Source: Hedera helix
Lineage: Eukaryota; Streptophyta; Magnoliopsida; Apiales; Araliaceae
Reading direction: 5' to 3'
Assembly (NCBI GenBank): GCA_947179155.2
Contig: OX359275.1
Coordinates: 37,010,808-37,074,807 of the forward strand
Length of the DNA: 64,000 bases
Shown: in pieces, positions 36,521-48,986 of the stretch
How the letters are laid out: each line of letters begins with the position of its first letter
Numbering within the stretch: position 1 is the stretch's first letter
The notes under the pieces: generated by a model
Databases searched by the model: none
The model's input: the letters and a program-made list of their open reading frames with translations, nothing else
Told to the model about the DNA's origin: nothing
Made by a program: the position numbers and the translations under genes

Positions 36521-37558
36521 TTCTAACAAATTAAACAAATTTTCAAAATTTTTGTTTATGTCAAAAATCGACGAGTATTTATTTATAATACACCCGATAA
36601 AAAGTTAATGTTATTGGCAAATCTATTAATGTCATAGACACAAATAAGTGTTGCATCAATAATCTGTTTCTCTCTCTATTAATTAAATGATTTAACAGTT
36701 TTAAAATATTAACACTTTGGATTAATAACTTTTTCTTTGTGTTAATTATCTTTTTAATTATATGATTATTTTTTTTTCAGTGGTTAATTCATTTGAACAA
36801 CTTTCACCAAAGGGGCGTAGGCTCAAGTTCTAACTGAATAAAAAAAAAATGGAAACAAAAAGAGAGAGAGAGAAGGATTACAATCCCTGATAAAATAAGG
36901 ATAAAGCTCATGCACTAACCTTACAGAGAAGGAATTAAGTCACATATTAAGAAGTAATACGAGCTCCATATATAAAGGAGAAATAAATATCTCAGGTCAC
37001 AAGTGAAAATAGAATTTGAGATCTTTAGGTGTCATGAGTTTAATTTTAACCATGTCGAGTTGATAAGAATGCGCACAATTATTATTAATCCCTCCAAGAA
37101 ATGATTATTGACGTTTTCGTATATTAAGTTATTAAAGTGCAACTTGGGTATTACACATTTGTAGCCTTGTAGGTTTGTTGCCTACGTGAATTATGCTTAT
37201 TTAAGTTACTAATTTTTTTTAAATGAGATTAATAGTCCACGGACAGTGAAACTCAGTCATTCTTTCTTCTAATTAGTTCTTCATATGGGAATCCAAACTT
37301 TTGTTATTTATAGAACTTATGTGAATCACATCTAAATATTTTAGACTGAATACCTTTTGTATAGTCAATTCATCTCCTGTCTTTCATTTGAATTTTTGCA
37401 CTCCTAATTTTAAAAACTTCAAAAGAAATTTACTGGCTCGAATTATTATCTTCCTCTCCAAAGAGTTATCGAGGAGGTAAAAAATATTCTCTCTATGAAG
37501 TTTTTTATTTGACAAGTTGTACACGTACATATTGTTATGTATGGTAGAGATTACTGGT

Positions 37559-38051
37559 TGTTAACGCCAAATTTTATCACTCGTTGAAAATCACGAAACA
37601 ACAAGAAAAATTCAACGCAACACCAATAAAACAGGAAAAAGTATTACAAGAACACATGAATTTACGTGAAAACCCAATAAGAAAAAAATCACGGAAAAAA
37701 TGATAATTTTCTTAGTATGATAGTCGTGTTTTAATCTTTCTCAAGAACAATAGAGAGCCCGTTTGCTGGAAAATGATGATTCTGTATCTAAAAGGCAGTA
37801 AAGTCGGTCTAGCAATAATAATATCTCCCTCCACTTCTATGCAAGTCTCTATTTATATAAGTGTACAAATATCGGAACGTGTGTAGGACTAAGAGTCTTT
37901 AACCGCGCATGGCCCAACAGTTAATAAGCCCAACTCCCATGAGGCTCCCTTACCCGACCCATATAAGAACCCAAGTATCAAAATGAAAGTCCAGCCCAAC
38001 AAAACAACACAAACCAGCCCAAACCTCAGTCCAAATATTCTGATCCCAACA
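37559..38051 (-). mobile_element. Solo LTR with 5-bp target duplication
   Basis: On the minus strand it begins TGTTGGGATC and ends GGCGTTAACA, the TG...CA ends of an LTR. Exactly flanking copies of CTGGT (37554-37558 and 38052-38056) form a perfect 5-bp target duplication. Length is 493 bp. A TATA-like tatataaatagag is present on the minus strand, about 200 bp into the LTR. No primer site or pol lies beside it, so internal recombination left a solo LTR. Probably Copia-type by appearance; superfamily is inferred. Confidence 0.9.
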
Positions 38052-38310
38052 CTGGTTAATAAGTGCAATGTGTTAGAAGATTCTTTCGTGTAATTTTTTA
38101 TTGTAATTTCGTTTATCTATACATTTCTATGTCTAACTTTATTACAAAAATTATAAAACAAGAGATTATAAAACCCAAAAGTCAAAACCAAATGTTTCAA
38201 CACACTTTGCCTTCGTAAGAGATGATAATTTTGTTCAACATTATATAAGTTGTAATTCAGTAGAAGCATAACTATAAGCTGCAAAATCATCACTTCAATC
38301 CATGGTGCTG

Positions 38311-39548
38311 TCAAACACTATTGGGCCTTCTTTGAAGGCTAACCAATGCGTGGTAGGATTCGGTAGGCTCCCTCGCGAGCAATGACGAGTGAGTCTCTTT
38401 CTCTACCACATTCTTTTTGTCCAACATCGCGATTATATCACAATTTTGAATTGTGCTCAATTTGTGTATCACAACAATACCAGTTCTTCCCACTATAACA
38501 CATTCTGAACATTTTTTTTTAATTGTCTATTAAGTGTGCTAGTTGATTCGTCTAACAATAACACTGTTAGATTTTTTAATATATCTTGAGCTATAACAAT
38601 GCTCTATTTTTGAGTGCCGGACAGTTATATTCGTATGTCTCTACACCACATATCATATCCGTCTCATAGCCACGTGATGAAATTGTGAGCATTGGCTGCC
38701 TTAGCAGCCTCCATGATCACCGTCTCATTAATTTTTCCAAATGTTCCATATATAATATTTTCACTTATGGTGTCATCAAATAGTGTGGGTTCTTTAATAA
38801 GTGCAATGTGTTCCCTGCATGACCTTATATCTCTTCTATCAATTTTCCCTACACCTTTAAGTGGGTCGTAAAATCGTTGTATTAGTTGATCCACTTTAAC
38901 CCACCAAAGTAGTTGATTTCCTTGCTTCAAATTTAATCAAGAAATCTTTAAAGATTATCACATCAGGCCTAATCCGGTTTGCAAATTCTACATTTCTGAA
39001 CACAGTGTGTCCCATTATTTTCTCGGGCTTGTCTTTGGGCTCAATGAGGGAATAGCGATCCAACACAACAAAAAGAGACCCAACTGCAATAGAGCCTTTG
39101 GCAAGGTCATTAGTTATGGTTTCGGCATCAGCAATGACACGACTTGTACCTACTAATATTATGTAGGTTTGAAATAGTGCCTTAGCCCCAATGTACCCAT
39201 CAGCTATGAGTTTGCCACCATACCAAAAGTCCAGGGTACATGACATGAGACCTTGGGAAGTTCCAAGCCCAATGCCAGCATACCATGATTGTCGAAGTCA
39301 TGGGCCTTCTTGGGCTTGTTGGAGCACTTTTAGTATTCGGGTTTGGAATGAAAAGGTTGTAATTGTCCTAAGATTGGAGACGGCTTCGGCTGCGAGCTTC
39401 ATATCTTTAGATTTGATGGCCTTTGAATAGGATGCGCTTGCAATTGAAGCAAGCAATAATAAGGGGCTAGACGCAATCATGACTAGTGCGAGCCTCCATG
39501 GAAATGACTAGGCCCATTGTGCGAGTTATTATGACTGCCGAGACTTCT
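38311..39548 (-). pseudogene. ABCB (P-glycoprotein/MDR) transporter fragment, decayed
   Basis: In three frames the minus strand reads the second half of a plant ABCB transporter. It has part of the second membrane domain (SAVIITRTMGLVIS; KLAAEAVSNLRTITTFSFQT; GLGTSQGLMSCTLDFWYGGK) and the second nucleotide-binding domain (DLAKGSIAVGSLFVVLDRY; LIQRFYDPLKG; TISENIIYGTFGKI; VLLLDESTSTLNRQ; STIQNCDIIAMLDK; ALVSLQRRPNSV). The Walker A loop is destroyed (LVG then a stop where GQSGSGKST belongs), the LSGGQ signature is unrecognisable, and there are several frameshifts and stops. The first half of the gene is absent. Full ABCB proteins are about 1250 residues. Certainly non-functional. Confidence 0.93.
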
Positions 39549-40741
39549 TAGTTTGACTTGGACTTAAAAATTAAATGAAATATTATACATACAAAAAAAC
39601 AAAAATGTGCAACTTTTGTGGGGCTTGATGGCGTACACTTGAAGTTGTAATTTATAAACCTTAACAAAAGTCTGATACAAATTATTGGGATCAAGATTCG
39701 GTTATGTTGATAATTGACCAATATATTATAAAGTTATAGTACAATGTTGAATTTATAAAATTTATTCTGTCGCAACAAGTTATTATAATTAAAATTAAAA
39801 ATTAATTATTATTTAATAATTGATTACTTTGAATTAATTTATATATATATATATATATATAGCGTGTATGTCGAAAATAGAGGGATAAACTTTTTAATTA
39901 CAGAGTATGATAAGGTCCCCGCACCCTTTACTTTAATACTTATCCAATTGAAAAATATTTCCAATGTGCCAAAAAGAAAACCGAATAAAGTGCCAAAGAT
40001 ACTTTAAAATATATATGATGTAGTATTCAATAACTAGAAATATGAGGACACAAAAGTAAAGAATTGCATCAAAATCTCAAAGGGGAGGTATATTTGCACC
40101 TTCCTTGGTACTTTTTCCTTTCATATATATTCCTTAATTTTATCCAAGAAGGTAGTGTACTTTTATTTTGTTATATTTTTAGGGTGTATTAACTAATATA
40201 TATAGTGGGGAAGGAGACATCCACGTACGTAGGTACGTACCTTGGTTAATTTGTTTCTCATCCTAACATAAGTGGTTCGTAATTTCCAGGGAGAAGTTCT
40301 AACGTTTTAGGCTGAGAAGAGAGGCTTTGAATTAATATCAATTGATGCGGCACAAGGTTAGAAGAACTTTACAAATAACTCTGTGTTCTTCTTGCTATAA
40401 TGTTACGTCTGCATTGAAAGAATAAAATAAGAAAAAAAATGTAATAAAAAATAGTATATTTGATGATCATTTTAAAAGATAAATAATTTCATTAGAATGA
40501 AAATTTATTCTATCCCTTTGATTTTTATTTCATGTACTGAGAGGTGATAAAATAAAATTTATTCCAATAGAATAGATATGTGTGATAATTTTGTCATAAT
40601 ATTATTCTATTTACCTTCACCAACAACTAAATATATACTTGAAGAAATACCTTAAAATTATTTTATTCATTTTTTCATTCTATTCTTTCAATTCAAACGT
40701 AGCATAAATACCGAACATGTAATTGCTAATCCTATAAACTT
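39549..40741. other. Intergenic, AT-rich, no gene recognised
   Basis: Lies between the two dead gene fragments. Contains a short (TA)n at 39841-39860 and no ORF or repeat that I could identify. Confidence 0.5.
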
Positions 40742-41217
40742 GAATATATTGTCACCGTGGATGTAAGCCACCAATTATCCATAGAGATGTTAAGACGAGC
40801 GATATCTTATTGACCGAAACTTTTCAAGCAAAATTAATTGATTTTGGCTGTCCAGAGCCTGTCCAGAGCCTATCCAGTTGAAGGTGCATGGCACTCATGT
40901 ATCAACAGTTGTCGGCGGCAGTCCCGCCGGCTACCTTGACCCCGAGTATGTATATAATTTCTTGGTTAATTTTAATCATATAGTTTTGTTTATGCTTTCT
41001 CTTATTTGACGTATATAGGTAATTAGGACTGACCGAGCAAGGTGTGATGTTTGATTGCAGTTATTACACTTCATTACTTCAACCAGGTTAACTGATGTAT
41101 ATAGTTTTGGGATTGTACAGCCACCAATATCAAGAAATCAGAAGGATAAGACACGCAGTTCGGTGGGTGGATTCTATTGTTAGGAATGGTGATGTCAAAC
41201 AAGTTGTGTATATTTAA
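40742..41217 (+). pseudogene. Malectin-type LRR receptor-like kinase fragment
   Basis: Pieces of the kinase domain are readable: HRGCKPPIIHRDVKTSDILL, TETFQAKLIDFGC, THVSTVVGGSPAGYLDPEY, then after an intron-like gap (tttgattgcag) YYTSLLQPG, LTDVYSFGIV, and finally RWVDSIVRNGDVKQVV before TAA 41215-41217. The frame is broken after DFGC by a short duplication (ccagagcct repeated) and again later. HRD and DFG motifs are kept, but the N-lobe, membrane span and extracellular domain are missing. The motif set resembles the malectin-like/LRR-I kinases such as IOS1; subfamily is by recollection. Confidence 0.88.
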
Positions 41218-41309
41218 AACACGGAATTTGTTTTGTTATAAAATTATTGTATTATTTATATTATACTATATTATTATATTAATTTATTAATAATAGATTA
41301 ATATTGTGT

Positions 41310-41341
<32 letters not shown>

Positions 41342-44300
41342 GAAATTATGTTTTTGTGAAATATCTTATTTAACAAATAATGTATAATTAATTATTGATG
41401 AAAAATTAAATAAATTTAAAAATTTACAATAATAATTCTTCTACTTGTATAATATAAATGATAGTATTCCTTCTTAAAATAATTTATTTATTACTATATT
41501 TCTATGTTCATCTATTTATGTAATAATAAAATCTTAATTAAACTCAAATAGTTATACTTATATAATTTAATAATCAAAAATTTATTATATAATAAAATAT
41601 TATGAGTAATATGAATTTTAAAGAACAATAACTAAACAAAAAAATGTATAAAAATAAGAGATAGTGGTAAGTAGATAATTATGATAGTAAAAATATAAAT
41701 AAAAAAATTAAAATGAAAAAAAACAAGAAAAAATAGTTTACTTTACTAATTTTTAGGTTTATATTCTTATATTTTAGGGTCGTAGTACTATTTGTAAGTT
41801 TTAAGGTTGGTGGATTATTTTGTATTATATATAGGTTGAAGAAAAAAATATTTAATATTTCAAGAATAAATGAACAATATGTTTATTCTCTTCAATAACA
41901 GTGGGGTTCACAAGTGTTGCGACTCTTGTGGATCCTTTTATTATATGAAAAAGAAGAGAATACTAATCATTTATTCTTAAGATATTGAATAATTTCACCA
42001 ATTAAAGGGTCGCTCCAAAATTTAGGATTGAGTGATAATTTTAAAATTAAGTACTGCTATAATTATATTTAATAGTTTTAACTGTAAATAGGATGGTTTG
42101 TATGAATAAAAATTATAGGACTATTTTGACTATTCAAACAAAAACGTTATTGTAACTCTTTTGGTCTTTCCACTAACCCGACATCATAACATCTCTGGGC
42201 CCAATCCAACGAAGAAGATACCAAAACATGAAAAAGACAATACAAATTAAACAGTACATCCAGTCTCAACCAACAAAATTCAAGGAAGCTCTAAAGGTCG
42301 CTGTTTACTTCAAAATTGCAAAACACGGATAGGGGTGATCACAAAATTAAAATTGGTCTCTAAAAATTGACCAAATCGTATTAATAAAATTGTACGAATA
42401 GTTTCAACGTCTATAAAAATTTTAAGAGAGTTAAAAAATTATATTTGTGATTTAATTTTGATTTCTACGGTCAACCGCATTGCACTAATAATGGCTGAAA
42501 CGATATCGTTTTGGTTTATTTTATTTTTAAAAAAAATTATATGGCGTTTATTATATTTTTCTCCTGTTTTTTTGTTAACATATCATTAATTTTTACAGTT
42601 GTCTCTAATATGATTATTAATTGTAATTTTGAAAATTTTTAATTATGAATTTTACTTAACTAATCAAGTTTCTTATTGTTTAATTATCAGTGACATTTTT
42701 ATAATTATAGAGTTTCAATATAAATTCAATAGTGATGGTCTTTTTGTATAAGCAATACTTTATCTACTTTTAAGTTATAAACAATTATTCGTCATATTCT
42801 TACTTTACTTCTTCTTAAATATCTATTATAATATTTTCTATACACATTTGTTTGTACTTATAAATTAGGTAATTCTTTCGGTATTTGTATCATTTCAGTC
42901 ATAATTTTTTATATATGTTTAACTAATTTTGAAATCGAAACTGTACCGTACCAATCATAAGTAGTTTTATGTGTAGTTTTAAATTTGTCAAATCGCACTT
43001 AAAGAATTTCATATACGACTTGAGTTTTAAACCGTATCATACTAATCTCTGCACATAAACCAAAATCATTTTTTTTTTATTTAGAGGCAAAAACTTAATA
43101 TAAAAGCAAAATTATTTTTCTTAGTCCAGTTACTTACAACGTGGACCAGTCAAATGTAGCACGAGGAACACCAATTTGATTGTATATTCGGTGCGTGACA
43201 CTTTAAATAAGTTTAGCCTTTTTTGTGAGACTCATTTTATACATATTAGTATCATTTTTTATCTATCTATTTTATAAAATTAGAGAAAAAAATTGACCGT
43301 TAGTTTAATGTAAACAAATTTTTTATTTTTTTTTATTTTTATCTTTAAATTCTCTTGCACAAACGGGTATTTTTTTATTTTTACTTTCTCTAACCTTACC
43401 CTTTTATTGTTTTTACTGTCCCACGCTGATATCCTTTTTATATTAAATTACACCCATAATGTATACGGGAGGTAACTAGCACATATAAAAGGATGGCAAA
43501 GTTAGTAAAGTTAAATTTCAAAAATGATATACACTGCAACAGATATGAAGATGTTACACAAAGATATAACTTCATTCTTAAATATTATAAGATAATTATT
43601 AATTTGTTGAAATTAACTTATGATATTTTTAAATTTAAATTTAATATAAATTATTTTATTTTTAATTAATATAATAATAAATATTATAAATTATTTAAAA
43701 ATTATTATTTATTGTAATATTTATTATTTTAAAATTTTGATAAATCATATTAATTAGAAGTTTAAAAATAACTCAACTTTACTTTTAATTATTTTTAAAA
43801 GTAACAATGAACTTATAATTTAAAATAAAGATAATATTATTTTTTATAATGTCACGTTTCTTGAGATATTTGAGATAAAATTTTTGAAAACTCTGACATT
43901 AGCATGCTACGCGAAATTGAATAAGAGTGTATTTATGTACACACCAAAATTATCATCTAAAGACATACCCAAGTGGGTGTAAAATGATAATAAAATATTT
44001 TTATTTTTTCTCTTTATAATACTTTCTCTCTCTTTATTTAATAATATTTGTTATTTAAATGTGTTTTTGAATATGTATCTCGAGTGTGTATCGATATAGT
44101 AGATATATAGAATTGATATTTTTATAATTAAATTTTTATATTTTTATAAAAAAATTATATAAATATAAGATTCATTTATTATTTATTTAATAAAAACTTA
44201 TAAAATTATTACTTTTATGGGTCCTCTTAGCATGTGTCCTTAGGGCATATGCTAAATGCGGAAAACAATGATAAATTTTACTCGTATTTGTTTATATATT

Positions 44301-44803
44301 TATACGGAATTTAATACATGGAGTTCATTAGTATATTATTTTTTTATATATTAAATTCAATATAAATACATAAATAAATATTATTATACATTATTTTTAA
44401 CGTTTAAGGCACATTCTAAAAAAATTCTACTTTTGTTATTTATTGCACAAAAGCTACGGCTACGGTCATACAAAGACTTGGATAATACTCGGTAATAGTA
44501 GCATTAAAACCCAACTAATTCTAGTTGAACCAACTGTAATTATCAAAAACCCTTTACGAGTTGAAAGAAAGCACTTCAAACCACCCATTACCTAACTACT
44601 CAAATTGTCGCAAATACTGTAGTAAGAGAATGGTGATACAACACTAATATTCTTCGAGCCACAAAAACAAAGTCAATGCTCCCCACCACTCCACCCCCTC
44701 TATATTCTCTCAGCGACCAGCGTCATTCAGAACTTTTCATAAACACCTTGAGATCAAGCTTCAGTGAATCTTTGAACCCTAGATTCTCGTAATTCCAATC
44801 GCT
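41218..44803. other. Intergenic, very AT-rich; BIR2 promoter at right end
   Basis: No gene recognised over 3.5 kb. A (TA)n run lies at about 41318-41339. The last about 100 bp (CT-rich, with tatattctct near 44701) would be the core promoter and 5' UTR of the receptor gene. Confidence 0.5.
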
Positions 44804-46612
44804 ATGAGGTTCTTCAGTGTATTCAACGCTGTATTGATAGCTTGGATCCTGACTTGGTGTTTTCACCCTGTTGTAATCGCCGAGGACGATGTGAATTGCT
44901 TGCAAGGAGTGAAGAATTCGGTACTCGATCCAGATGGGAAGCTGAATTCATGGAATTTCGCGAATTCGACGGTCGCTTTCCTCTGCAAATTCGTCGGTGT
45001 AACGTGCTGGAACGATCGCGAAAACCGTCTGATCAGCCTCGAGCTTCGTGACATGATGCTCGCTGGTCGAATCCCTAAGGATTTACAGTACTGCCACTCC
45101 TTACAAACGCTTGATCTTTCTGGTAACGCTCTCTCTGGTTCCATTCCTCCTCAAATTTGCACTTGGTTGCCTTATTTGACAACCCTAGATTTGTCTAATA
45201 ACAATCTCTCCGGTTCAATTCCTCCCGCTCTTGATAATTGTACCTATTTGAATTATCTAATTCTCTCGGACAATAAGTTATCGGGCGTTATACCGTTCCA
45301 GTTAGCTACTTTGAGTCGGCTTGCGAAGTTTTCTGTTGCAAACAATGATCTTTATGGTACCGTTCCTTCTCCTTTTAGCAAATTTGATTCATCTTATTTC
45401 TCGGGTAATGATGGACTTTGTGGTGGTCCTCTTAAGAAGTGTGGTGGTTTGAGTAAAAAGAATCTTACAATTATTATTGCTGCTGGTGTGTTTGGCGCCG
45501 CTGTGTCATTGTTGTTAGGTTTTGGGGTGTGGTGGTGGTACTTTACTAGGTCGAATAGAGGGAAGAGAGGATATGTGATTGGGAGGGATGATAGTGGTAG
45601 TTGGGCCGAGAGGTTGAGGGCTCACAGGCTTGTTCAGGTTTCGTTGTTTCAGAAGCCGCTTGTGAAGGTTAAATTGGCGGATCTAATGGATGCAACAAAC
45701 AATTTTAATGGCGCGAATATTATAATTTCGACTAGGACAGGAACTACTTATAAGGCTGTTCTTCCTGATGGGTCTGCACTTGCTGTTAAGCGGCTTAGTA
45801 GTTGCAAGCTGAGTGAGAGGCAATTTCGATTGGAAATGAATAGACTAGGACAGCTTAGGCATCCAAATCTAACGCCATTACTAGGATTTTGCTTGGTGGA
45901 AGACGAGAAGCTTCTGGTTTATAAGTACATGTCTAATGGAACTTTGTATTCGATGCTGAATGCGGATACGAGTTTGTTAGATTGGCAAACCAGGTTTAAG
46001 ATTGGTTTGGGAGCTGCAAGGGGGCTTGCTTGGCTTCACCATGGTTGTGAGCCTCCAATTTTGCACCAGAATATTAGTTCTAATGTGATACTCATAGATG
46101 AAGACTTTGATCCTCGGATAATGGATTTTGGATTGGCTAGGCTTATGACTTCTTCGGATTCCAATGAGAGTAGCTATGTCAATGGAGATCTGGGTGAGTT
46201 GGGTTATGTAGCTCCAGAGTACTCGAGCACGATGGTTGCTTCTTTGAAAGGGGATGTTTATAGCCTTGGGGTAGTGCTGATGGAGTTGGCAACTGGGCAG
46301 AAACCTCTTGAAGTCAATGGTGCTGAAGAAGGATTCAAGGGTAATTTGGTGGATTGGGTGAATTGGCTTTCTGGTTCAGGTCGAATTAAAGACGCAATAG
46401 ATAAGCGTCTCTATGGAAGGGGAGATGATGAATATATTGTACAGTTTTTGAGAATTGCTTGTCACTGTGTAGTTTCTCGGCATAGGGATAGGTGGTCAAT
46501 GTACCAGGTTTATGAATCATTAAAGTCTAATGCCCTGGAGCATGGTTTCTCGGAACAATATGATGAATTTCCACTGCCTTTTGGCAGGCAAGATGCAAAT
46601 AATATGGTTTAA
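44804..46612 (+). CDS. BIR2: BIR2-like LRR receptor pseudokinase, complete single exon
   Basis: 602 residues in one exon. Signal peptide about 1-26; Leu-rich N-cap with C32 and paired Cys near 61 and 68; about five leucine-rich repeats (74-185, SGSIPPQICTWLPYLTTLDL); membrane span 221-247 (LTIIIAAGVFGAAVSLLLGF); kinase-like domain about 306-580. The Gly loop is STRTGTTYKAV, the ATP lysine is kept (ALAVKRL, K329), DFG is present at 441-443, but the catalytic HRD is HQN (421-423), so it should be a pseudokinase. BIR proteins bind the co-receptor BAK1 and hold immune and cell-death signalling down until ligand is sensed. Within the family BIR2 and BIR3 are similar; BIR2 is chosen because the next genes are CLE25 and RSMD, as beside Arabidopsis BIR2. 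ATG 44804 is the first in frame and gives the signal peptide. Confidence 0.95.
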   Translation: MRFFSVFNAVLIAWILTWCFHPVVIAEDDVNCLQGVKNSVLDPDGKLNSWNFANSTVAFLCKFVGVTCWNDRENRLISLELRDMMLAGRIPKDLQYCHSLQTLDLSGNALSGSIPPQICTWLPYLTTLDLSNNNLSGSIPPALDNCTYLNYLILSDNKLSGVIPFQLATLSRLAKFSVANNDLYGTVPSPFSKFDSSYFSGNDGLCGGPLKKCGGLSKKNLTIIIAAGVFGAAVSLLLGFGVWWWYFTRSNRGKRGYVIGRDDSGSWAERLRAHRLVQVSLFQKPLVKVKLADLMDATNNFNGANIIISTRTGTTYKAVLPDGSALAVKRLSSCKLSERQFRLEMNRLGQLRHPNLTPLLGFCLVEDEKLLVYKYMSNGTLYSMLNADTSLLDWQTRFKIGLGAARGLAWLHHGCEPPILHQNISSNVILIDEDFDPRIMDFGLARLMTSSDSNESSYVNGDLGELGYVAPEYSSTMVASLKGDVYSLGVVLMELATGQKPLEVNGAEEGFKGNLVDWVNWLSGSGRIKDAIDKRLYGRGDDEYIVQFLRIACHCVVSRHRDRWSMYQVYESLKSNALEHGFSEQYDEFPLPFGRQDANNMV

Positions 46613-48986
46613 CTTCAGGTGCAGAAGGTTGTTGGAAGCATAAAAAGATGGTTCAGAGTTTATTCTTGAAATTTCTGCATCTTATGGTATGTTCTCAAAA
46701 ACTGCTGATGTAATTCATTTGTTATCAACTTTAGCTACCATTTTGTAATACATTCCACATTTATCTGATATTAGGTATATTATATATTATGTTTCTCAAA
46801 CTGTTGCTCTCAATCATGAAATTCTGTTTTTTTGCCCCTTGTATAATGGGAAATGAACATTGATGTTTGTTATATAATCCCATCTTGTAAGCTTGCAAAA
46901 TTTACAATGAATTTGATGTATGCAAATTCTAATACCAAACTGGATTTGGACTTGAATTCTGGTAATTCTTGCTGACCCTTGATTGTTATATGATGTGCTT
47001 TGCCCAATACAAAGTAAAACGAAAATTATGCTTTGTGTAGGTATAAGTATGTAGCTTTTAAAAAACACATTAGATCTGCAGCCATGCAACTATGTGATTG
47101 TAGCAAGGACGGTGGACGCATTTTTGTACTAGCTACCCCCTTTAACGCTGCTGCGTACAAATGAACCATCTTTTAATGCATAAAAAAAGAAGAAGAATAA
47201 ACGTTATTATATCCTAGGTGGTTTCATTTGGCAATAAGCTAATTCAAAACTTTGTTGAGGTGAGTCAATCAGCTAATTCAAAACTTTAGCCAAGCTTTCT
47301 CCAGGAAAACCAAGTTAATTGGTGATCCGATTTCTGTACCACAAGTACTTTTATGTTATCTCTGGAACTTTGAAAAACATGGAGAAGAAAAAAATAAAAT
47401 TATTGTTAAAAAGAGTAGAACTATCTCAATGAACAATTTAAAAATATCTAAATTTAAGCAGAAAGTTAAGACTGTGGTGTGTTGGAAGATTAATAAAATT
47501 TTAAGATGTTTGTAGATTTCTTTTCTTTTTGCCTTTTTACCCGTTTTCCCTAGCATAGTACTAAGTTCCCATATAGCCCTGGAAACTACTAGCGCTAGAA
47601 AAATTTAAAGCCTAAGAAGGACGGAACCAAGTCCGCCAAACCCTAATTTTTGGATAAAACCACAACCACTACGATGCTTAATATGAAAAGTCCAATCTTA
47701 AAGCTTAATGTTGCCATTAAAGTTAATAAATTTAGCCTGGATCTATATTAGACAGTACACAGACGTAAAGGCTAAGCCCATGGGTGCACCCATAAGAAAG
47801 TGAGCCTTTGGTACCCTGTTTACCTAATTATATCTCAGCATGCTTGTTGTACGTGGTGGGACTTTAAGCCTAATAGGTGGTGGGTGAATGGTAAAGCAAT
47901 AAAGCTTAGCTTTATTTCTTTAGAAAGAAGTGAAATACTATATAAATGTATGTGTATATATATATATATATATATATGGTTGGTGCAAAATCAGTTGTAC
48001 ACTTTCATTAATGAACCTTGGAACCAAATGATGTTACCAAGTTTTAAATAGCATCTCCCCCAAAAATGTGCCCTTTACAATTACAAGTTGAATTTTTATG
48101 TAGTACAATGAACTGTAAAGATTAAAAACTCGGTAAAATATCTGGTCACTTTAATTTTTAAAGTGAATTTTCTTTTGTGAAAACATCTCAAAATAAAAGG
48201 AGGATTGTCACTTTGACGACATAATGAGTAGATATAGTTGTGCCAACTACATAGGATGATTTTAGTAATTTTCTGAAGATATAGCCCCAGTTGGTACCAA
48301 CACAAAAATCTATCAACTTTTCAACCATAAAACCTGCATGAGATGGGGATTCTGTCACTCATGCATGCAACCAAAAAGAGACCCCTCCTAAATTTAAATG
48401 TCAGTTACTTTAAGACCAGGAAAAGGCTTGTTGAAACCATCAAAAATAAAAATAAAAAAAGCGAACAAAAGCGAAAGTGAAAGAGAAAAAGAAGATGCGC
48501 AAGAGTTGCTTTGTTTTCACTTTAGAGAAAGATCAGATCAGAGTAAAAGCTACTAGTAATTACTATCACATTGGATCATTCATTTTTAAGTAATGATATT
48601 TCCATGCAGTTCCTCAAGTACTTTCAACCACCCAGATTTAGATTGTGCAGCAGGACAATTATGAAAAAATGAACCCAATCTTCTAAATTTGGTTCAACGC
48701 AGAAGAACTACTGCGTGCATCAGTTGCTAATAATACCATCAAAAAGCTCAATTGGAGGGGGAAATATTGTTGAAAAGAGGAAACTGCTTTATTTGGGAAA
48801 CACAAAGCCACTTGATAACAAGAAAGCCAATCCAATTATAAAGCACAGACATCAATTTTTTTTCATATCTTGCATGCCTTCACAAGTACATAATATTTCT
48901 TGGGCCTTGCAGCATCTACTTGTTTTTCTTTCTTTCGCATGCAAGACTCCCTATTTCTGAATTGAAAATACTGATGGGATACCTAC
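46613..48986. other. Intergenic: BIR2 3' UTR and AT-rich DNA
   Basis: The first 200 bp are the likely 3' UTR. A direct repeat of agctaattcaaaacttt occurs twice near 47240-47290, and a (TA)n run lies at about 47957-47976. No gene recognised. Confidence 0.5.

Larger units (their letters stand above)
33880..37155. repeat. Degenerate segmental duplication, three related copies
   Basis: Segments at about 33895-34850, 35585-35980 (partial) and 36215-37155 share ordered blocks: gttaagatactt, cttaatataat, aaacttcttct, aatattcattttaa, aatgatttaacaatttta, catttgaacaactttcac, ggtgtcatgagtt, aaagtgcaacttgg. Two copies are interrupted by MITEs (35205-35402 lies between copies; 36348-36520 is within copy 3). 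There is no coding content. Confidence 0.7.
32166..37558. other. Gene-poor AT-rich region with repeats and MITEs
   Basis: No protein-coding gene is recognised. In order: a C/T-rich low-complexity block (32470-32780, whose long ORFs are compositional), a duplicated segment (32797-32962), a minisatellite (33019-33257), a degenerate three-copy duplication (33.9-37.15 kb), and MITEs at 35205-35402 and 36348-36520. Confidence 0.6.
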
